A stretch of 64,000 nt of DNA, from the NCBI RefSeq assembly GCF_033568475.1, contig NC_133120.1, positions 83,780,151 through 83,844,150 of the forward strand, given 5' to 3'. The notes below the pieces were generated by a model, which saw only the letters and a list, made by a program, of their open reading frames with translations, was not told the origin of the DNA and did not search any database. Positions 34,413 through 47,723 of the stretch are shown here, piece by piece. Made by a program: the position numbers and the translations under genes. How positions within the stretch are numbered: position 1 is the first letter of the stretch; the number at the start of each line of letters is the position of its first letter. The DNA is from Henckelia pumila (taxonomy: Eukaryota > Streptophyta > Magnoliopsida > Lamiales > Gesneriaceae).

Positions 34413-36851
34413 GTTTTAGAACTTGCAAATACTACCTATATATCACGAGGATTTTATCAAAAATTTTATATCATTTCAAATTTTCGTATTATTATAATTG
34501 GTTCTATTTGTTTTAACCAGAAAAAAAAAAGGAAAAAAAATCTCTAGGTCACTATCAATTAGGCAATGATCGATGCACCTAAGTCACCCATTCATGAATC
34601 AAATGTCTTCATAAAAGTCAAGCTTGCTTAGCCCAACGGGCCATGCCCCGATACTAGATTTTTATCCAACATTTTTTTCCCCTTTTTCTTTCTTTCTTTC
34701 TTTCTTTTTTTTTTTTTAATCCATTTTTTTATTTTTATTTATCCCTTTAATAGAATACTTCGATTTTGGGTTATTGTTGTTGTTTTTATTTCAAAAAATA
34801 TATATTTATGTCTTTCAAACGTCTCATATATTAAATTCTAGAAACTTCATAGTAATTAAAATATTTGAGACACACATTTATTATAATTTATAACTTTTTG
34901 TGAAACATAAACCGTGTGACCCTACAATTAAAAACCATAACAATATGCACGCAATCGCACGTGCCCGAGAACCTAATGTATACAAAATTGGGTGTGCACA
35001 TCCTTTTAATATTAATAATTAATAAAACATAAAACGTGGTAAAATTTTTATCGTAAATAATAAAATAAAATTGTGAAATTCCAAAGAAAAATGTGCATTC
35101 ACTACCAATTGGCCATATATGTATGAAATCTTTCACCGAGGCGCACATTGTCAACGAGAGCCCGACAATATATAGTGACTTGAAACAACTTCGTTTTCAA
35201 ACTTGTATTCAATTTGTGTGCTTCAAGTCAATTATCAAAGATTTCAACCCACAAAAGTCGTCGTTGATGTATGATAGATCATGGGATTCGTTTTTCATAA
35301 AAATCCTTGAAATCGAGATCGTAGAAAATCGATTAAAAATGTTGATTTAAACAATATTTCATCTGTCTCATTCAATTATAAGTTTGCATGTGTTTTAATA
35401 CTGTGTGTGAAAGTGTTTGGAAATGTAAAATCATAAAACAATTTCTCATTTCGTCATCATTTAATGAATATTTTAATAGAGTAAAGAAAATTTAATTAAT
35501 AGTTCACGATATTGATTGAATAAAGATTAAGGGATGTCTGAGAGAACTTTTAAAAAATATTTCTTAGTTTTTTTCTTAACCAAATTTTGAATATAAAAAA
35601 GATTTCTCAACTTTTTATTAACAAAATTTTGAAAGGTAATTTTATAATTAAAAAATGACGTCATTTAAATATATTTATATTATATTTAATACCGAATGCG
35701 ATATTTAAATTCTTTCAAAAAAAAGAGATTGTATAATCATTTTTTTTTTGTTATCTTTGTAACATCCATTAAAATTAAAGATAATAGTGAAAACTCAATG
35801 TTTTATGGGAATTGATTTACGTTGTAAGATAATTTATACTAGCAACCACGCACATACGTTATGTGTGTAACGTAATAAATAAACATGATATATTTTTAAT
35901 GTGCAATGAATTTTGAAATATAATTTAGTTGATATTTGGGCATAACGTGGCTGTTATGTTAAGGTGAGTGAGTAGTTTTAATTTTGATTTGGAGTGCAAA
36001 TATATGAAAATTGCGATAGAGAAAAAGTGGTGGTATAATTGTGGCACGTAGTGCCTCTTTCCCACGTTTTTATCAAGCTAGTTGAGAACGAAAGTTGTGA
36101 CAAATGATTGTTGCGGTTAAGTTTGGTTTTATTTTTAATTTTTAATTTTTTTTTTGTAATTTTTTTTTTGATGACCATAGCACGAGACCACACTACCCTT
36201 TTCTCGGGCTTTGATTCCTCATTCTGTTGGGTCCAAATAGTAGAAAAAGGTCCAAAGGCTTTTTAATAAAATAGTTCGGGCCTAAGAGATCCATGTAAAA
36301 AAAAACCCGGAATATATCTGTGAATGTCAAGTAATTTATTTGTTAAGAAAGAATTTATAACTTTTTTTTTTTGACGTTGTAAATTGTAAATATTATCTTA
36401 CATTTTATTGAATCGAGCTTGGGTTTTTGCTTATCTTTTATTTTTTTTATATATGACGAGAATTCAAAGTCTTTATCGAAAGATGCAAAATTGATAACTC
36501 ATCGAGATAAGTACAATAACATGCAAAGTACAAATTACAATCACAAGTAAATCACATTAAACAAGTTCATCAAAATGCTCGATCGATAACAAAGAATTGA
36601 ACATATGACCAATTGGTCACAAACACACTTAATCCACAATTAAAAATGAAAAGAAAAGTCTGTGATTGACCTAATAATCATTTTCGTTTGTTATTTATAT
36701 ATATATATATATCGAATAATTTTTTAATTTTTTTTTTACATATAACTAATATTTTCTTAAAATTTATTTACAAAATTTATACGACTGTATTACAACAAAT
36801 GATGGCTATATCTATATATAATTTTGGATTATCATACTATCTTAATATAGC
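34413..36851. other. AT-rich intergenic DNA, no gene seen
   Basis: Contains a CTTT run at about 34687-34706 and T tracts. No coding feature is supported on either strand. Confidence 0.5.
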
Positions 36852-37705
36852 CAGTGGCATACCCAGAATTTTCAACTAGGAGGGGTGAATTTAATAAATT
36901 AAAAAAAATATTACACTACAAAGTGTATAATAAAAATTCATATATTAATTTAATATGATTTTACAATACACTCCGAAATTTTTATAGTTTGAAAATGTTG
37001 AATAAAAATAATTTCAATATCAACTGCAAACACATCACACTCAATATATGGTATCAAATCATCATCTAACACATCATCTTCCAATCGATTACAAGGTAAT
37101 ATTTTGATTATTTTTATTGTTGAAAACACTCTCTCTACGGTAGCAATTGCAACAAGTAATAACAATGTTAACTTTAAAAGTAAATATCCCAAATGATATA
37201 ATCGATCTTTATTTGATTGGAACATCATTTTAGCAATCTCGCTAATCCCCCAGCCTTAGAGAATTGATTGTTACTTCGCATGTCAAAAATAAAGTTATGA
37301 AGTTGATACTCAAGATGCATTAAATTCATCAAGAAGAAATCAGGTGGATAAAATTGAGTAAACAGAATCAAATTTCTCGTGTCACATTCAAGCATAAAAA
37401 ACATTTCATTTTTCAAAAACAAATATGAGCCAATACAAAGCATACTATCAAATCTATTATAGTCTAAAATAAATTTATTATTATCTTATTCATCAAATAT
37501 CATTCTAATCAATATAAAATTAAATCAACATTCTAAAATATATATTATATATAGAACGAAGTTTTTTTAAAAAAATTCAAAGAGGCGGTCGCAAAATTAA
37601 ATTTATATTTAAAAATATATTATGTATATAGTACTAAAAATTTTTATAATTTCAGGGGGGGAGGGGGCGGTCGCACCCTTTCGGGACCATCTAGGTCCGT
37701 CAATG
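36852..37705 (-). mobile_element. deleted hAT transposon with transposase C-terminal remnant
   Basis: The ends CAGTGGCATACCCAGAATT and, reverse-complemented, CATTGACGGACCTAGATGG are imperfect inverted repeats. The 8-base flanks AATATAGC and AATATAAT agree at six positions. Minus-strand frames at 36950-37228 and 37225-37443 read like the end of a hAT transposase of the ZMYM1/TTF-domain type: LTQFYPPDFFLMNLMHLEYQL, then VAIATVERVFSTIKIIK, the hAT dimerisation signature. The frames are not continuous and most of the transposase is gone, so the element cannot move itself. Confidence 0.75.
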
Positions 37706-37722
37706 AATATAATAGAGGCCTT

Positions 37723-37888
37723 CTAATTAACTATTTTTTAATTGATTGGTGAAACTTAATATGAAATTACGATTATATTCTAACTTAATTTTTAATAAAA
37801 CCAAAATTATTAGACAAATTAGTCATTTTATATAATCACCTCATTTTTTAGCCACTGAAAACAATATTATTTACCAAAATGACATATC
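37723..37888 (+). repeat. dispersed repeat, copy 2 of 3
   Basis: From AATTAACTATTTTTTAATTG to TTACCAAAATGACAT it matches 51333-51491 with scattered differences, and 25092-25250 in reverse. It adjoins the hAT remnant but is not part of it. Unknown element class. Confidence 0.6.
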
Positions 37889-37976
37889 GCTATCTTTGTT
37901 TGTATTTTTGAAGTTTTAAATTTAGATTAGATATGTATATTTTTTAAAGATTTAGATTAGATAATTATCACTCCTA

Positions 37977-38365
37977 GGGCATGTTTGAAGTCCCATATTA
38001 ATAATCTGTGTATTAATAATTTTATCTAATCTCACGTTTTTTTGGCTATATTATTTATCCATCTTTCAATTACTTAAATCACATCAATCAAATCATTAAT
38101 TATTTATCTTAAATCAATCAAATCATTAAATTTAAATTACTATATTACCCTTTAAATAATATTATTTATATTATTATTAATTATTAAAAAGATAAAATGA
38201 TAATTTATTATTTTTATATAAAAATATAACCAATCAAATCAAACAAACCATAATATATCAATCAAATCAAATCTTATTTTCACTATCTTTTTTTTATTTA
38301 TTTTTTATTACAATATATTACTTATTTCTATATTATTTATCTTATCCTACATTTCAAACGAACCC
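37977..38365. mobile_element. Tourist-like (PIF/Harbinger) MITE
   Basis: Ends GGGCATGTTTGAAGTCC and, reverse-complemented, GGGTTCGTTTGAAATG are inverted repeats flanked by CTA and TTA, close to the 3-base TWA duplication of this superfamily. The interior is made of ATCAATCAAATCATTAAT repeats. A relative in inverted orientation lies at about 59060-59440. Confidence 0.75.
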
Positions 38366-38797
38366 TTAAAATTTTGAATATCTAATTCATTATTTGAGTT
38401 TTAAAATAATATGAAAATTAATTAACAAAAAAATTATGTAAATGAACGTATAGCCTGCAACTAGCTCCAAAGCTCCCATTTGATCGAAAAAATTGGTAAG
38501 CTTAAACCTCGGAAAATTTAAGACTTCGACTTGATTTGGATCCCCAATATTCCCCATGAATGGACAAATGATTTGCGATCTTCCGTAATTCCATTTCAAT
38601 CAAACAGTGTTCAATGGTAATCTTTTTTTTTTTGGGATGTGTGAGATTCCACAGTAATATGTATATATCCAAATTGATTGCCTCGTATTCAGACAGCTGA
38701 TAAACTGCAGTTCTCATACTCAAATTCTCGGGAATTCGGAGCGAAATCCCTCAAATGCTGCAAAACCCAACTCCGCAGCGCACTCCACCGTCTTCTC

Positions 38798-41700
38798 ATG
38801 GCCACCTGTTACAACTTTCCAACTTTTCATCGGTTATCTTCTGATAAAATCTTCTTTTCGAACCAAATCTTCTCAGAGACCTTGTTCATTTACCACCAAC
38901 ACCGCCACAAGCATTGCTATTCCAGATTCTTGGCTTCTTCATCCAAGAAATCCAGGTATTCGTCGATTATTCGTAATGGGTTCTTTCTTTGATGCAGGGT
39001 ACAAGTATTTGCTTCAAAATTTTTGATTTTTTTTTACATGTTAGTGCACTTAATATGCTATAGAACATTGCGGGGTGTTTGTATTTGCGAAATTTCTGTT
39101 TCTTGTAGTTATTGGTCAATGGTCATGATTTATTGAGTTGCTTGTGTTTGATTTAGAGCTAGCAAGAAGGTGAAAATCAATGAAGATCTTTGCAGTGAGA
39201 TTAGAGAATTTTTATCCACCGTTGGATATCCTGAAGATGATGTGCCCTCCATGAAGGAGCTTGCACAGCATGGAAGGTTCGATTTTCATGGATTTTATTT
39301 ACTAATTTTTAGTGTTATGATCGGTGTTACATTTCACCACTGCGACAACGTGCACACATATATTTGAACAATGATGGAGCATGAGACATGATCCATCATC
39401 TGTGGTTTTAATGTATGTATTGTTTGAACTCGTGTAGGAGTGGGATGTGAGGATGTATACATTGGAGAAAAATTTGTCCAGGTTTATGTGTTTTTTTCCC
39501 CTATATTCTATTATTTCAATTATGGTTTTTAGGTGTGTAAGGATAACATAACATTTCTAAATTTTAGACAATCATTTATTTTACATTAGGAAAGACCTTG
39601 CACATGTGGTCAGGCGAAGAGGATACAAACTCATTAGACAGATTCTTGAGTCCTCAGCTACAACAAACTTAATCAAATCCGATATAGAGATGGACAAAAC
39701 AGGAAATTTGAAGATGCTCGGGGGATCTGAAGGTGAATACGTGGAACTTTAATGTTATGCTTATTTGCATTTTGATATGAATATGCAATTTAAAATATTT
39801 GACTGGTATTTAATAGAATATTTTGTGGTATGAAAAGGTCAGAATGAGAAAGTAGGTGATGTATTATCAAGGGATGTCATGGAAGAGGGAGACTTGTGTA
39901 GATATCAAGAAAAAGATGGAAACCTCGTCTCAAGTGACCAGAGGTCTTTGGCATCAGATTCAAAGATCCATTTCATTCAGGAGAAGGTCGCTAATTTTAT
40001 TAAGCATGGCAATTTGGTTGGAATTGATGGTTAGTTCTCGTGGCTAATTTCTATTCATTCTTCGATATTTCTCAACTTCACAGTTTTCCCTTCGATGGCC
40101 TAATGTGTTTATCGCCTAGAGTTGATCTCTGATGTCATTGCTTTACCTTTTGGATTCCAATTAGATGCAAATTGTTGTTTTTTTTTTGTTTTTGTTTTTA
40201 TTGAATTAAAGATTGTTGGGAACTGGGAAGTGACAATTGTCCATATTGTTCTATGTGGTGCACCAATTAAAAGGTGGTTGTGCTTATGCTCCTGTCTGGT
40301 TAATATATTTTATTTACATTTCACCATCAACTGTAATATTTCTTAAAATAAATGACACTTGTTTCTCTGGTTGGGATGCTTGTTATAATCTATGAAAGTT
40401 GGGTAAAGTGGGTGGAAAACCATGAATCATTTCCTCACAAGAGCTAACTAATGGCTAATGCTAATTGTGAGGGAAACTTGTTCCCAATTCCTAATACAAG
40501 CAACAGCTATAATATCAAAGTTTTGATGGCTGTACCTGATTACTGCTAATATGAATACTGAGATAGATCTGTTGAGCAAATATTGCAGCGGGTTTGAAAT
40601 GTTTCCAGCCATTGGCTTTGTTACCTAGTGCTTTCTATTCCGGGATGCTAATTTGAAATTTTAGTTCTTTGTAATTTTGGCAAGTGAGATTCCAATGTGC
40701 AATGATTAATTATAACAGTACGTTGCCAGAAAAGAAGAAATGGGTTAAGCCACTTTTCCTGTCTTGCAATTGGATTAGATAGTTGATTCCAAATGCTGTG
40801 GGTTCTTACTTAATGTTTATACCTATATGTAAGAAGCGACCTTCTTCAAAGGTCAGAAATGATGCCTTCCTTTTGCCTTCTCGAATATGTTGGAATATGT
40901 TTGCCAAATCGGGTTATTTGATCATTACTTGTGAAGAAAACGAGTCCATCTTCCTCGATGTTTTCTATCTCCATGTCTTGATATTTCGCAGGGAAATATC
41001 TATTGAATTCTTGTCGGATATATTTTCTTAATGTTCATATCATGACTTTCTGATTACAGATGACATATATGCCAGCGAAGGAGAGAGAAGTACTGAATCA
41101 GAAGTTGCACATGAAGTACAAAATACCTCAAGTGATCAAGGGAACAACAATCGTTTGATCCATAGCTCTAGTGGCGGTGAAACATTAAATGGAAATTCCA
41201 TGTACTTCATCTGCTTCCAAGAAAACATCCCAGTCACTTTTCTTTTTCCTGATTCAATTCCATCATTGCGTCTGATTTATACAGGAACATTTATGTCTCA
41301 AAAGAAGAGCAAACACCGGTGAATCACAAAAATGATTTAGATGATGAGGTCCGTGTGCGTCATAATTTCAATCTTGGCCATTATTTATCTGGATCATGAA
41401 ATTGTATGGCTTTTCCATTTTCTTCAAAATTCACCTTGGTTTATCTGGATTGAATGATTGCTTTTGACTGCTATTGATGTTGTTCGGCAGAAAATGAAAG
41501 CAGAGAATCTAGCCAAGGTTAATCGCCTCAAGGTCATACTGGTACATCCTTGAGTAATTAACGATACTATAACATGGTGATTATTCTTCTGAGTTTTCTC
41601 ATGTGATCACTTTAGTGCATTGTTGTATGTTCTTAGCATCTGAAGGAATTAGAACTAGATCAATTGAAGCAGCAGATTGAGAAAGAAAAGGTACAAATTT

Positions 41701-43185
41701 TTATGCATGAAAACTATTTCATGATTTCACGAGCTTAAATTATATTTCAATTGTAAAAAATTACAAAAGCTCTAGAAATTCCATTTCAATGAGAAAATGG
41801 AAAATGAAAACACTTTTGATTGAATATTTCAGGCTGCTTTGTCTGCTTTACAAAACAATGCGGAAATAGAGATCAACAGAGCACAGAAACTTATTTCTGA
41901 AAAAGAGACTGAATTATACGCTGCCGAAGGAAGCTTATCTGGACTGAAAGAGGTATCACATTTTCTATTTGTTACATTGACGATGAAAAAAAAAAGTTGG
42001 GTCAGGGATACAGAGATATTTAGCATAAAAATATTTTATCAAGAGAGCTTTTTAGAATAAGCAAAAGTAATTTTGTGTTTTAAGACAATAGTAAAAGGCA
42101 CATTTTCTAGCTTTGGCCCTTTTTAAGCACTGTCTTGAAACTTCTCTATCCAAAATGACTTTCTAAAAAAAAAAACAGTTTTTTATAGACTTCATTATCT
42201 AGATGAATTCAAAGTCTGTGGATGGTAGGTAATTTGTATGAAATCCTCGAAATTGGAACTTTGCCACAGACACACTTGATGTGCAGGCAAAGCTGTTGAC
42301 AGGCAATTTTGGCAATTGGCAGAAGGCCGGAACAAACTTTTTGTCGAGTCAACACTGAATCTTAGTTGAGCTTTAGTCCAGTTGCAATAATACATTTTGG
42401 AAACATTTCCTACTCATTTCTATCCTTGCCAAACTTCATTTTACCGTGGATTTTGAATTTTGTTCTCAAGATTAAAGATATCATCTCTTTGTTTCGGATA
42501 AAGAATTTTATTGAGGTGAAGTTGCCTTTTCTTTTAGGTTGAGGTCAAATATACAGGATATGGGGAGATCGTAGAACTGGCCGGCAGCTTCAACGGTTGG
42601 CATCACAAAATAAAAATGGATCCACCACAGTCATCATCGGTTGGTGTCGGTCCTACTGAAACAAGGTTTTATGTTCATTTTCGTCTATATCAGTGCTCAA
42701 CCAATGCATTTTATTGAATAGGATCACAAATTAAACACACTACTAAAATTTTCCAGGAGATCACAACTTTGGAGAACAGTATTGTGGCTCTATCCCGGAA
42801 TTTATGAGGTTTGTCTACAGATCACCGCGTGTTCTTAACTATCATCTAGAAAAAAAAATTGAACCTCAAGGACCGGGGACACTGATCGTGCATACATCCC
42901 TCCAAAAATCCAATAAAACTCGTCTCTTTCTATTTACGAACACAGGAGGATGAAAGAATATTGCAAAAAATTTGGGGGTGCCTTCGACTTTCAACTGCTT
43001 CTTTGAAACACACTCATTTCTTGAATGTGTTACCACTCTACACTACATCTTGTTTGTTTGCTTACAATATTGTTTCTGGTTGGCAGATAAAATTCGTGGT
43101 CGACGGTGATTGGAGGATTGATCCTTCAATGGAATCAGTTACAAGGGACTCCTTGCACAACAACATCCTTAAAGTAGGTAGATGA
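38798..43185 (+). CDS. PTST3: PTST3-like chloroplast starch protein with coiled coil and CBM48
   Basis: Twelve exons: 38798-38955, 39157-39276, 39590-39732, 39838-40029, 41060-41201, 41285-41348, 41491-41541, 41637-41690, 41833-41952, 42538-42665, 42757-42808, 43087-43185. All junctions are GT-AG and give 440 residues. The Ser/His-rich N-terminus looks like a plastid transit peptide. [20 protein letters not shown] and [16 protein letters not shown] are the family's conserved N-terminal motif. A coiled coil runs over exons 7-9 ([17 protein letters not shown] ...). The C-terminus is a glycogen-binding CBM48 domain ([30 protein letters not shown]). In Arabidopsis PTST2 and PTST3 bind malto-oligosaccharides and help starch synthase 4 start granules. 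An in-frame ATG exists upstream at 38678; I chose MATCYNF as the more natural transit-peptide start. At 440 residues it is shorter than I recall for Arabidopsis PTST3. PTST2 is the alternative. Confidence 0.85.
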
Positions 43186-44268
43186 CCAGACCATCCTTTG
43201 CTTGGACAAAGTCCTTAGCTTGTAAATGAAATTTTCAACAAGTGTTTGGTACAGAAGATTAAATCAGAGTAGATTTCTAACACATGTTCGGTTCACTTGT
43301 TGATTATTCTATTTCATTAGCCATATCTACTAAGATACGTTGGATGGGTTAACTATCGTTGGATAAATTTGTTTTGAGGTGTATGTAGATGCATGCATAC
43401 GAGTTCATTTATGAATCTCATACTATTAATTAATGTCTAAGCTAGAGGAGCCGTTCTAATTAAACACGCATCTATCATTTTTATTTCCAAATATCAAAAT
43501 TTAATATAACATATCATTATCATTAAGGTTTGCTCACGTACAACAGATAATACCTATATAACTTAAATCTTTTAAATTAAACTACAGTTCTAACTAAACA
43601 TTTTAGTCACTTTCTCAATTCAATTTTAAAACATAAAAATGCGATTTTTCTTTTTAAGAGTGTGCTAATGTATTGATTAATATTATCAATAAATGTGATG
43701 TTCATATTTTCAGGTGAGGATAATATTATGAAATTTCCCCCAAAAATGCAAGAACTAGTGTAAAAACTAGATAATCTATACTATTTATAAAGTTTGGGGG
43801 CCTTTGAGTACCTGTTGACACATCAAAAATAACTTTCGATTTTATCCTTTATCAACATTTTTCTCAACTTCCTTTTCTCTTCCGCCTTTTTTATTATATT
43901 AGCATATTAAATTATTATTATTTTTCCAATAACTAATTTTCAATTACTAAATAATATATTATTTTATAAATAAAAATTCATAAAATACTCATATATTATA
44001 TCACACACACAACTGTGTGTGCTTCTGTTGTTAATATAGATAAATGTTTTGTTCTTCTCTAACATTAATAGCAATCTATGTAAACTTAATATACTAATTA
44101 AGCCAAAAAAATAAGGAGTGAGACGTTTTCATGGATATATACACGGATATATATCTACAAGATGGATTTAACTCGTGAAATTTCATGAAAAAATTTGTGA
44201 ATTTTAAATTTCTACTAACTCACGAGTGCGCCATTCCAATTTCCGGTTGAGTAGATGCTATCCGCGAG
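43186..44268. other. intergenic DNA between PTST3-like gene and SAM synthetase
   Basis: The start is the PTST3-like 3' untranslated region. The remainder is AT-rich and repeat-like (43730-44040), with no gene seen. CACACACACAACTGTGTGTG near 44003 is a small palindrome. Confidence 0.5.
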
Positions 44269-44390
44269 GTAGTGCCCTGCGGGTGACGTGGCGGTTCATG
44301 ATTGGTTAAAATCAATGGGCCCCACGTGTGACCCATTAATTTTGACTAATCATGGGATTACACGTCACCCACAGGGTAGTGCCCTGCGGG
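44269..44390. mobile_element. small foldback element upstream of SAM synthetase
   Basis: GGTAGTGCCCTGCGGG occurs at 44269-44284 and again, same direction, at 44375-44390. Between them the halves are inverted repeats: GGGTGACGTGG...CATGATTGG...AATCAATGGG against CCCATTAATTTTG...CATGGG...CACGTCACCC. The centre holds CCCCACGTGTGACC. About 122 bases long, non-coding, likely a miniature transposon. It carries several ACGTG cores, the site bound by bZIP and bHLH factors, about 280 bases before the TATA box. Confidence 0.75.
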
Positions 44391-44668
44391 CGGCATGTAC
44401 AAAACCCCAATTTCCATCCCACCAACTCACGTACACTTTCTCATCCACAGAGTACAAGTACCGCAAACTTTGACGGTTATCTAATTTTCCCTAATTTTGA
44501 CTACCTACCAATAAAAATTAAATAAAAATATAAGACCCAATATCTACCGTCAGATGTTCTCAATTGCCAGCTGGCACCATATCAAAGCCAATTAGGGCCC
44601 ACTCTCTACCGATGGAGTAGTTTTTGGTTTGCCAACGGAAACTAGAATGTATTCAGATCCGCGTTCCT

Positions 44669-44677
44669 ATATATATT
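44669..44677 (+). promoter_or_regulatory. TATA box of SAM synthetase
   Basis: TATATATAT within CCTATATATATTGCCCCG, followed by a CT-rich leader (TCTCAGATCTCCCTCCC). Transcription would start near 44700, giving a first leader exon of about 90 bases. Confidence 0.7.
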
Positions 44678-44792
44678 GCCCCGTCTCTTCAAACTTTGAT
44701 ACCATTTCCAATTTCTCAGATCTCCCTCCCTTCTTTATCTTCGTAGGAATAATAACATACATTCAGATCTGAAGCTTCTGTGTTGATTAAAG

Positions 44793-45733
44793 GTACTCAT
44801 TTGCGTTTTAAAGCTTGTTTCTTTTTTAGATCTGGTTAAATCGCTCTCTCTCTTGTTTAGATCCGTGTTATCTTGGTATGTGATGTGTGTTTTTACTTTG
44901 TGATTCGTAATCATGTTTTTAGATTGAATGTTGACAGATTTGATGGTTTCTTTAAAAGTTTTCTTGATTTTAATTGAGGTGGAAATGTTCTGAGAATGAG
45001 GACAAATGGAATAAATTTAAAGATGCTGTACTCTTTTTTCCAGATCCGTTGCATATTTGTGTTGCGATATGGGAACTATCTTTTAATGATTCTCGTTCAT
45101 GTTTCCGGTTTTATTATAAATTTTAATCGATTTGAAGAGGGTAGATTTTCAGTTGTCGTGGAGGTAATTGGTTTTGCATGTTCTTTCCCCGTGAGATTCA
45201 GATCTCGTTGAACGTATCACATCGTGCGAGGATGTTGTGGTTTATGATTGAGAACTGCTTTTCGTTGAGAAGTTCTGTGTTTAGATTTTTTGGGTATACC
45301 TAGGAATAATCGACAAAATGTGAACATGGATTCTGAGATGCATTTTCATTTGGTATTTTGCGAGAATTCGAATTTGGTACTGGAAGTGATATTGGTTTAT
45401 CAATTTTGTGTGGAATTGATAAAGACTGTTTTCTAACCGCCGACAGCTACTTGTGTTCTATGCTTCTATTTGAGATTCTCGTGATGGAGACTTGACATTG
45501 CAAATTAGATTAGGCGGCAAAATTAATTTTTTATTTAAAGGAATTCCGTGTTTCCATTTTGCTTTTGTTTTTGTATTAATTCCTAGAGTTTGAACATAGA
45601 TCTGTCTGAGATTCCACATTGTTGCGTCCTTTAATGCACATGGTTTATATGCTTTGGATTTGATGTTTTTCATCTGAACATTATCAACGCAAAACTGCAT
45701 ATGGATTAACGCGTTCATTGGAATACTTTTCAG
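44793..45733 (+). other. intron in the 5' leader of SAM synthetase
   Basis: Donor AAAG|GTACTC at 44792/44793 and acceptor TTTTCAG at 45733, seven bases before the ATG. The intron is T-rich with repeated AGATC(T/C)G motifs near its 5' end, as in plant leader introns that enhance expression. The enhancing role is an inference from such genes. Confidence 0.8.
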
Positions 45734-45740
45734 GCATAAT

Positions 45741-46913
45741 ATGGATACCTTCCTGTTCACCTCAGAATCTGTAAATGAAGGTCACCCCGACAAACTCTGC
45801 GACCAAGTCTCTGATGCCATTCTCGATGCTTGCCTGGAGCAGGATCAGGAGAGCAAAGTTGCATGTGAAACATGCACCAAAACAAATATGGTAATGGTCT
45901 TTGGTGAGATCACAACAAAGGCAAATGTGAACTATGAGAAGATTGTTCGTGATACATGCAGAGGCATTGGATTCATATCACCTGATGTTGGCCTTGATGC
46001 TGACCACTGCAAAGTTCTAGTCAACATCGAACAGCAGAGCCCTGACATTGCCCAGGGAGTTCATGGTCACCTCACCAAGAAACCTGAGGAAATTGGAGCT
46101 GGTGACCAAGGTCACATGTTTGGATATGCCACAGATGAAACACCCGAACTTATGCCACTTACTCATGTCCTTGCCACCAAGCTTGGGGCCAAGCTCACAG
46201 AAGTGAGGAAAAACAACACTTGCCCATGGCTAAGACCTGATGGTAAAACACAAGTTACAGTTGAATACAAGAATGACAATGGGGCCATGATCCCTATCCG
46301 AGTCCATACAGTTCTCATCTCAACCCAGCATGACGAAACAGTCACGAATGATCAGATTGCAGCAGACTTGAAAGAGCATGTGATCAAGCCTGTGATCCCC
46401 GCCCAGTACCTTGATGACAACACAATTTTCCACCTTAACCCATCTGGCCGATTCGTCATTGGTGGCCCACATGGAGATGCAGGACTCACTGGTCGGAAAA
46501 TCATCATTGACACTTATGGTGGTTGGGGTGCTCATGGAGGCGGTGCTTTCTCCGGAAAGGATCCCACGAAGGTGGACAGAAGTGGGGCATATGTCGTTAG
46601 GCAGGCAGCCAAGAGCATAGTGGCTTCAGGACTTGCTCGTCGATGCATTGTGCAAGTTTCCTATGCTATCGGTGTAGCAGAACCACTTTCAGTGTTTGTC
46701 GACACCTACAAGACCGGTAAGATTCCAGACAAGGACATACTCGAGCTCATCAAGGAGAACTTCGACTTTAGGCCTGGAATGATCGCCATCAACCTCGATT
46801 TGAAGAGAGGGGGAAATTTCAGGTACCAGAAAACTGCTGCTTACGGTCATTTTGGGCGTGATGATACTGATTTCACTTGGGAAACTGTTAAAATCCTGAA
46901 GCCTAAAGCTTGA
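45741..46913 (+). CDS. SAMS: S-adenosylmethionine synthetase (methionine adenosyltransferase)
   Basis: A single coding exon of 390 residues, the usual length of plant enzymes. It makes S-adenosylmethionine from methionine and ATP, feeding methylation, ethylene, polyamine and nicotianamine synthesis in the cytosol and nucleus. Visible motifs: [17 protein letters not shown] (start of the ATP/methionine site), [15 protein letters not shown] (the GAGDQG signature), [48 protein letters not shown] (the glycine-rich loop) and [13 protein letters not shown]. No lesion is seen. Its neighbours fit Arabidopsis MAT3, which lies close to ABCB1. The base composition is richer in GC than the flanks, as expected of a strongly expressed gene. 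Confidence 0.97.
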   Translation: MDTFLFTSESVNEGHPDKLCDQVSDAILDACLEQDQESKVACETCTKTNMVMVFGEITTKANVNYEKIVRDTCRGIGFISPDVGLDADHCKVLVNIEQQSPDIAQGVHGHLTKKPEEIGAGDQGHMFGYATDETPELMPLTHVLATKLGAKLTEVRKNNTCPWLRPDGKTQVTVEYKNDNGAMIPIRVHTVLISTQHDETVTNDQIAADLKEHVIKPVIPAQYLDDNTIFHLNPSGRFVIGGPHGDAGLTGRKIIIDTYGGWGAHGGGAFSGKDPTKVDRSGAYVVRQAAKSIVASGLARRCIVQVSYAIGVAEPLSVFVDTYKTGKIPDKDILELIKENFDFRPGMIAINLDLKRGGNFRYQKTAAYGHFGRDDTDFTWETVKILKPKA

Positions 46914-47723
46914 ATCTGTGGCCAGATACTTAAGATCACTGGTTCTTAGCAGGGGTCTATAAAAATGATTCTGGATTGTTTTGTGCTTCAAATTTTAAAA
47001 GTGCTTCTTAGAAGGAAGCGTATCTGTGTCGTTTTTTTTTTCTTTCTATTTTTAAGTTTGTGTTGGTCTGTTATCATTGAAGATGTCTAATCAATAGTAA
47101 GTCAGTTGTGTATCGGGGGAATCGAATCAGTTTCGGCTCTCATAATAAGATTTTGTATTACTAATTTCATTTTAGTCTCATCTTTTATGAAAGATAATCC
47201 ATTTAGTTTTATTATGTCTTATTTTATTAAAAGGTCTATGTATCCTCCAAATACTTACAGATCTATAAGATGTTTTTTTACCCTTTATAAATATGAATCA
47301 AATATAATCGTTATGTTTCTATTCATTCTGTAGCTTTGTGATTGTTGGATATTTCTACAAATGGATAGTAATAAAGCATAAAATAAAAAACAAATATCCA
47401 TAAAATGATATTTTTATTTTTTAAATAAAATAATTTCACGCATATATGCTATAAGATATTCATTGATCAAAGTTCTAACTTCTAATTACAGATTTTAAAA
47501 ATATTTACTAATTTTGACGTATTTAAGATATTTGCTCATTATTTAATAATTAATTAAATAACTGTTACTCTAATTTTTTTTAATTAACTACTTTTATTCT
47601 TAAATTTACGGGGTCAATATTTCCAAAAAAAAAAAAGGGGGTCAAACTCTGTTTGGACATATGGAATGCATAAATATAGAATTTAATTTGCTTGTTTTAA
47701 AAGCTAAGTAGAAGAAGAAAGAG
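46914..47723. other. SAM synthetase 3' region and CDC25-like promoter
   Basis: The first part is the 3' untranslated region of SAM synthetase. The remainder is AT-rich with no gene. The two genes point the same way and are about 0.8 kb apart. No clear TATA box for the phosphatase could be placed. Confidence 0.5.

Noticed and set aside
38678-38797. Upstream in-frame ATG as start of the PTST3-like protein
   Set aside because: Would add about 40 residues unlike a transit peptide; the MATCYNF start is more natural.
46163-46991. Minus-strand frames over SAM synthetase
   Set aside because: Shadows of a strongly conserved coding exon.
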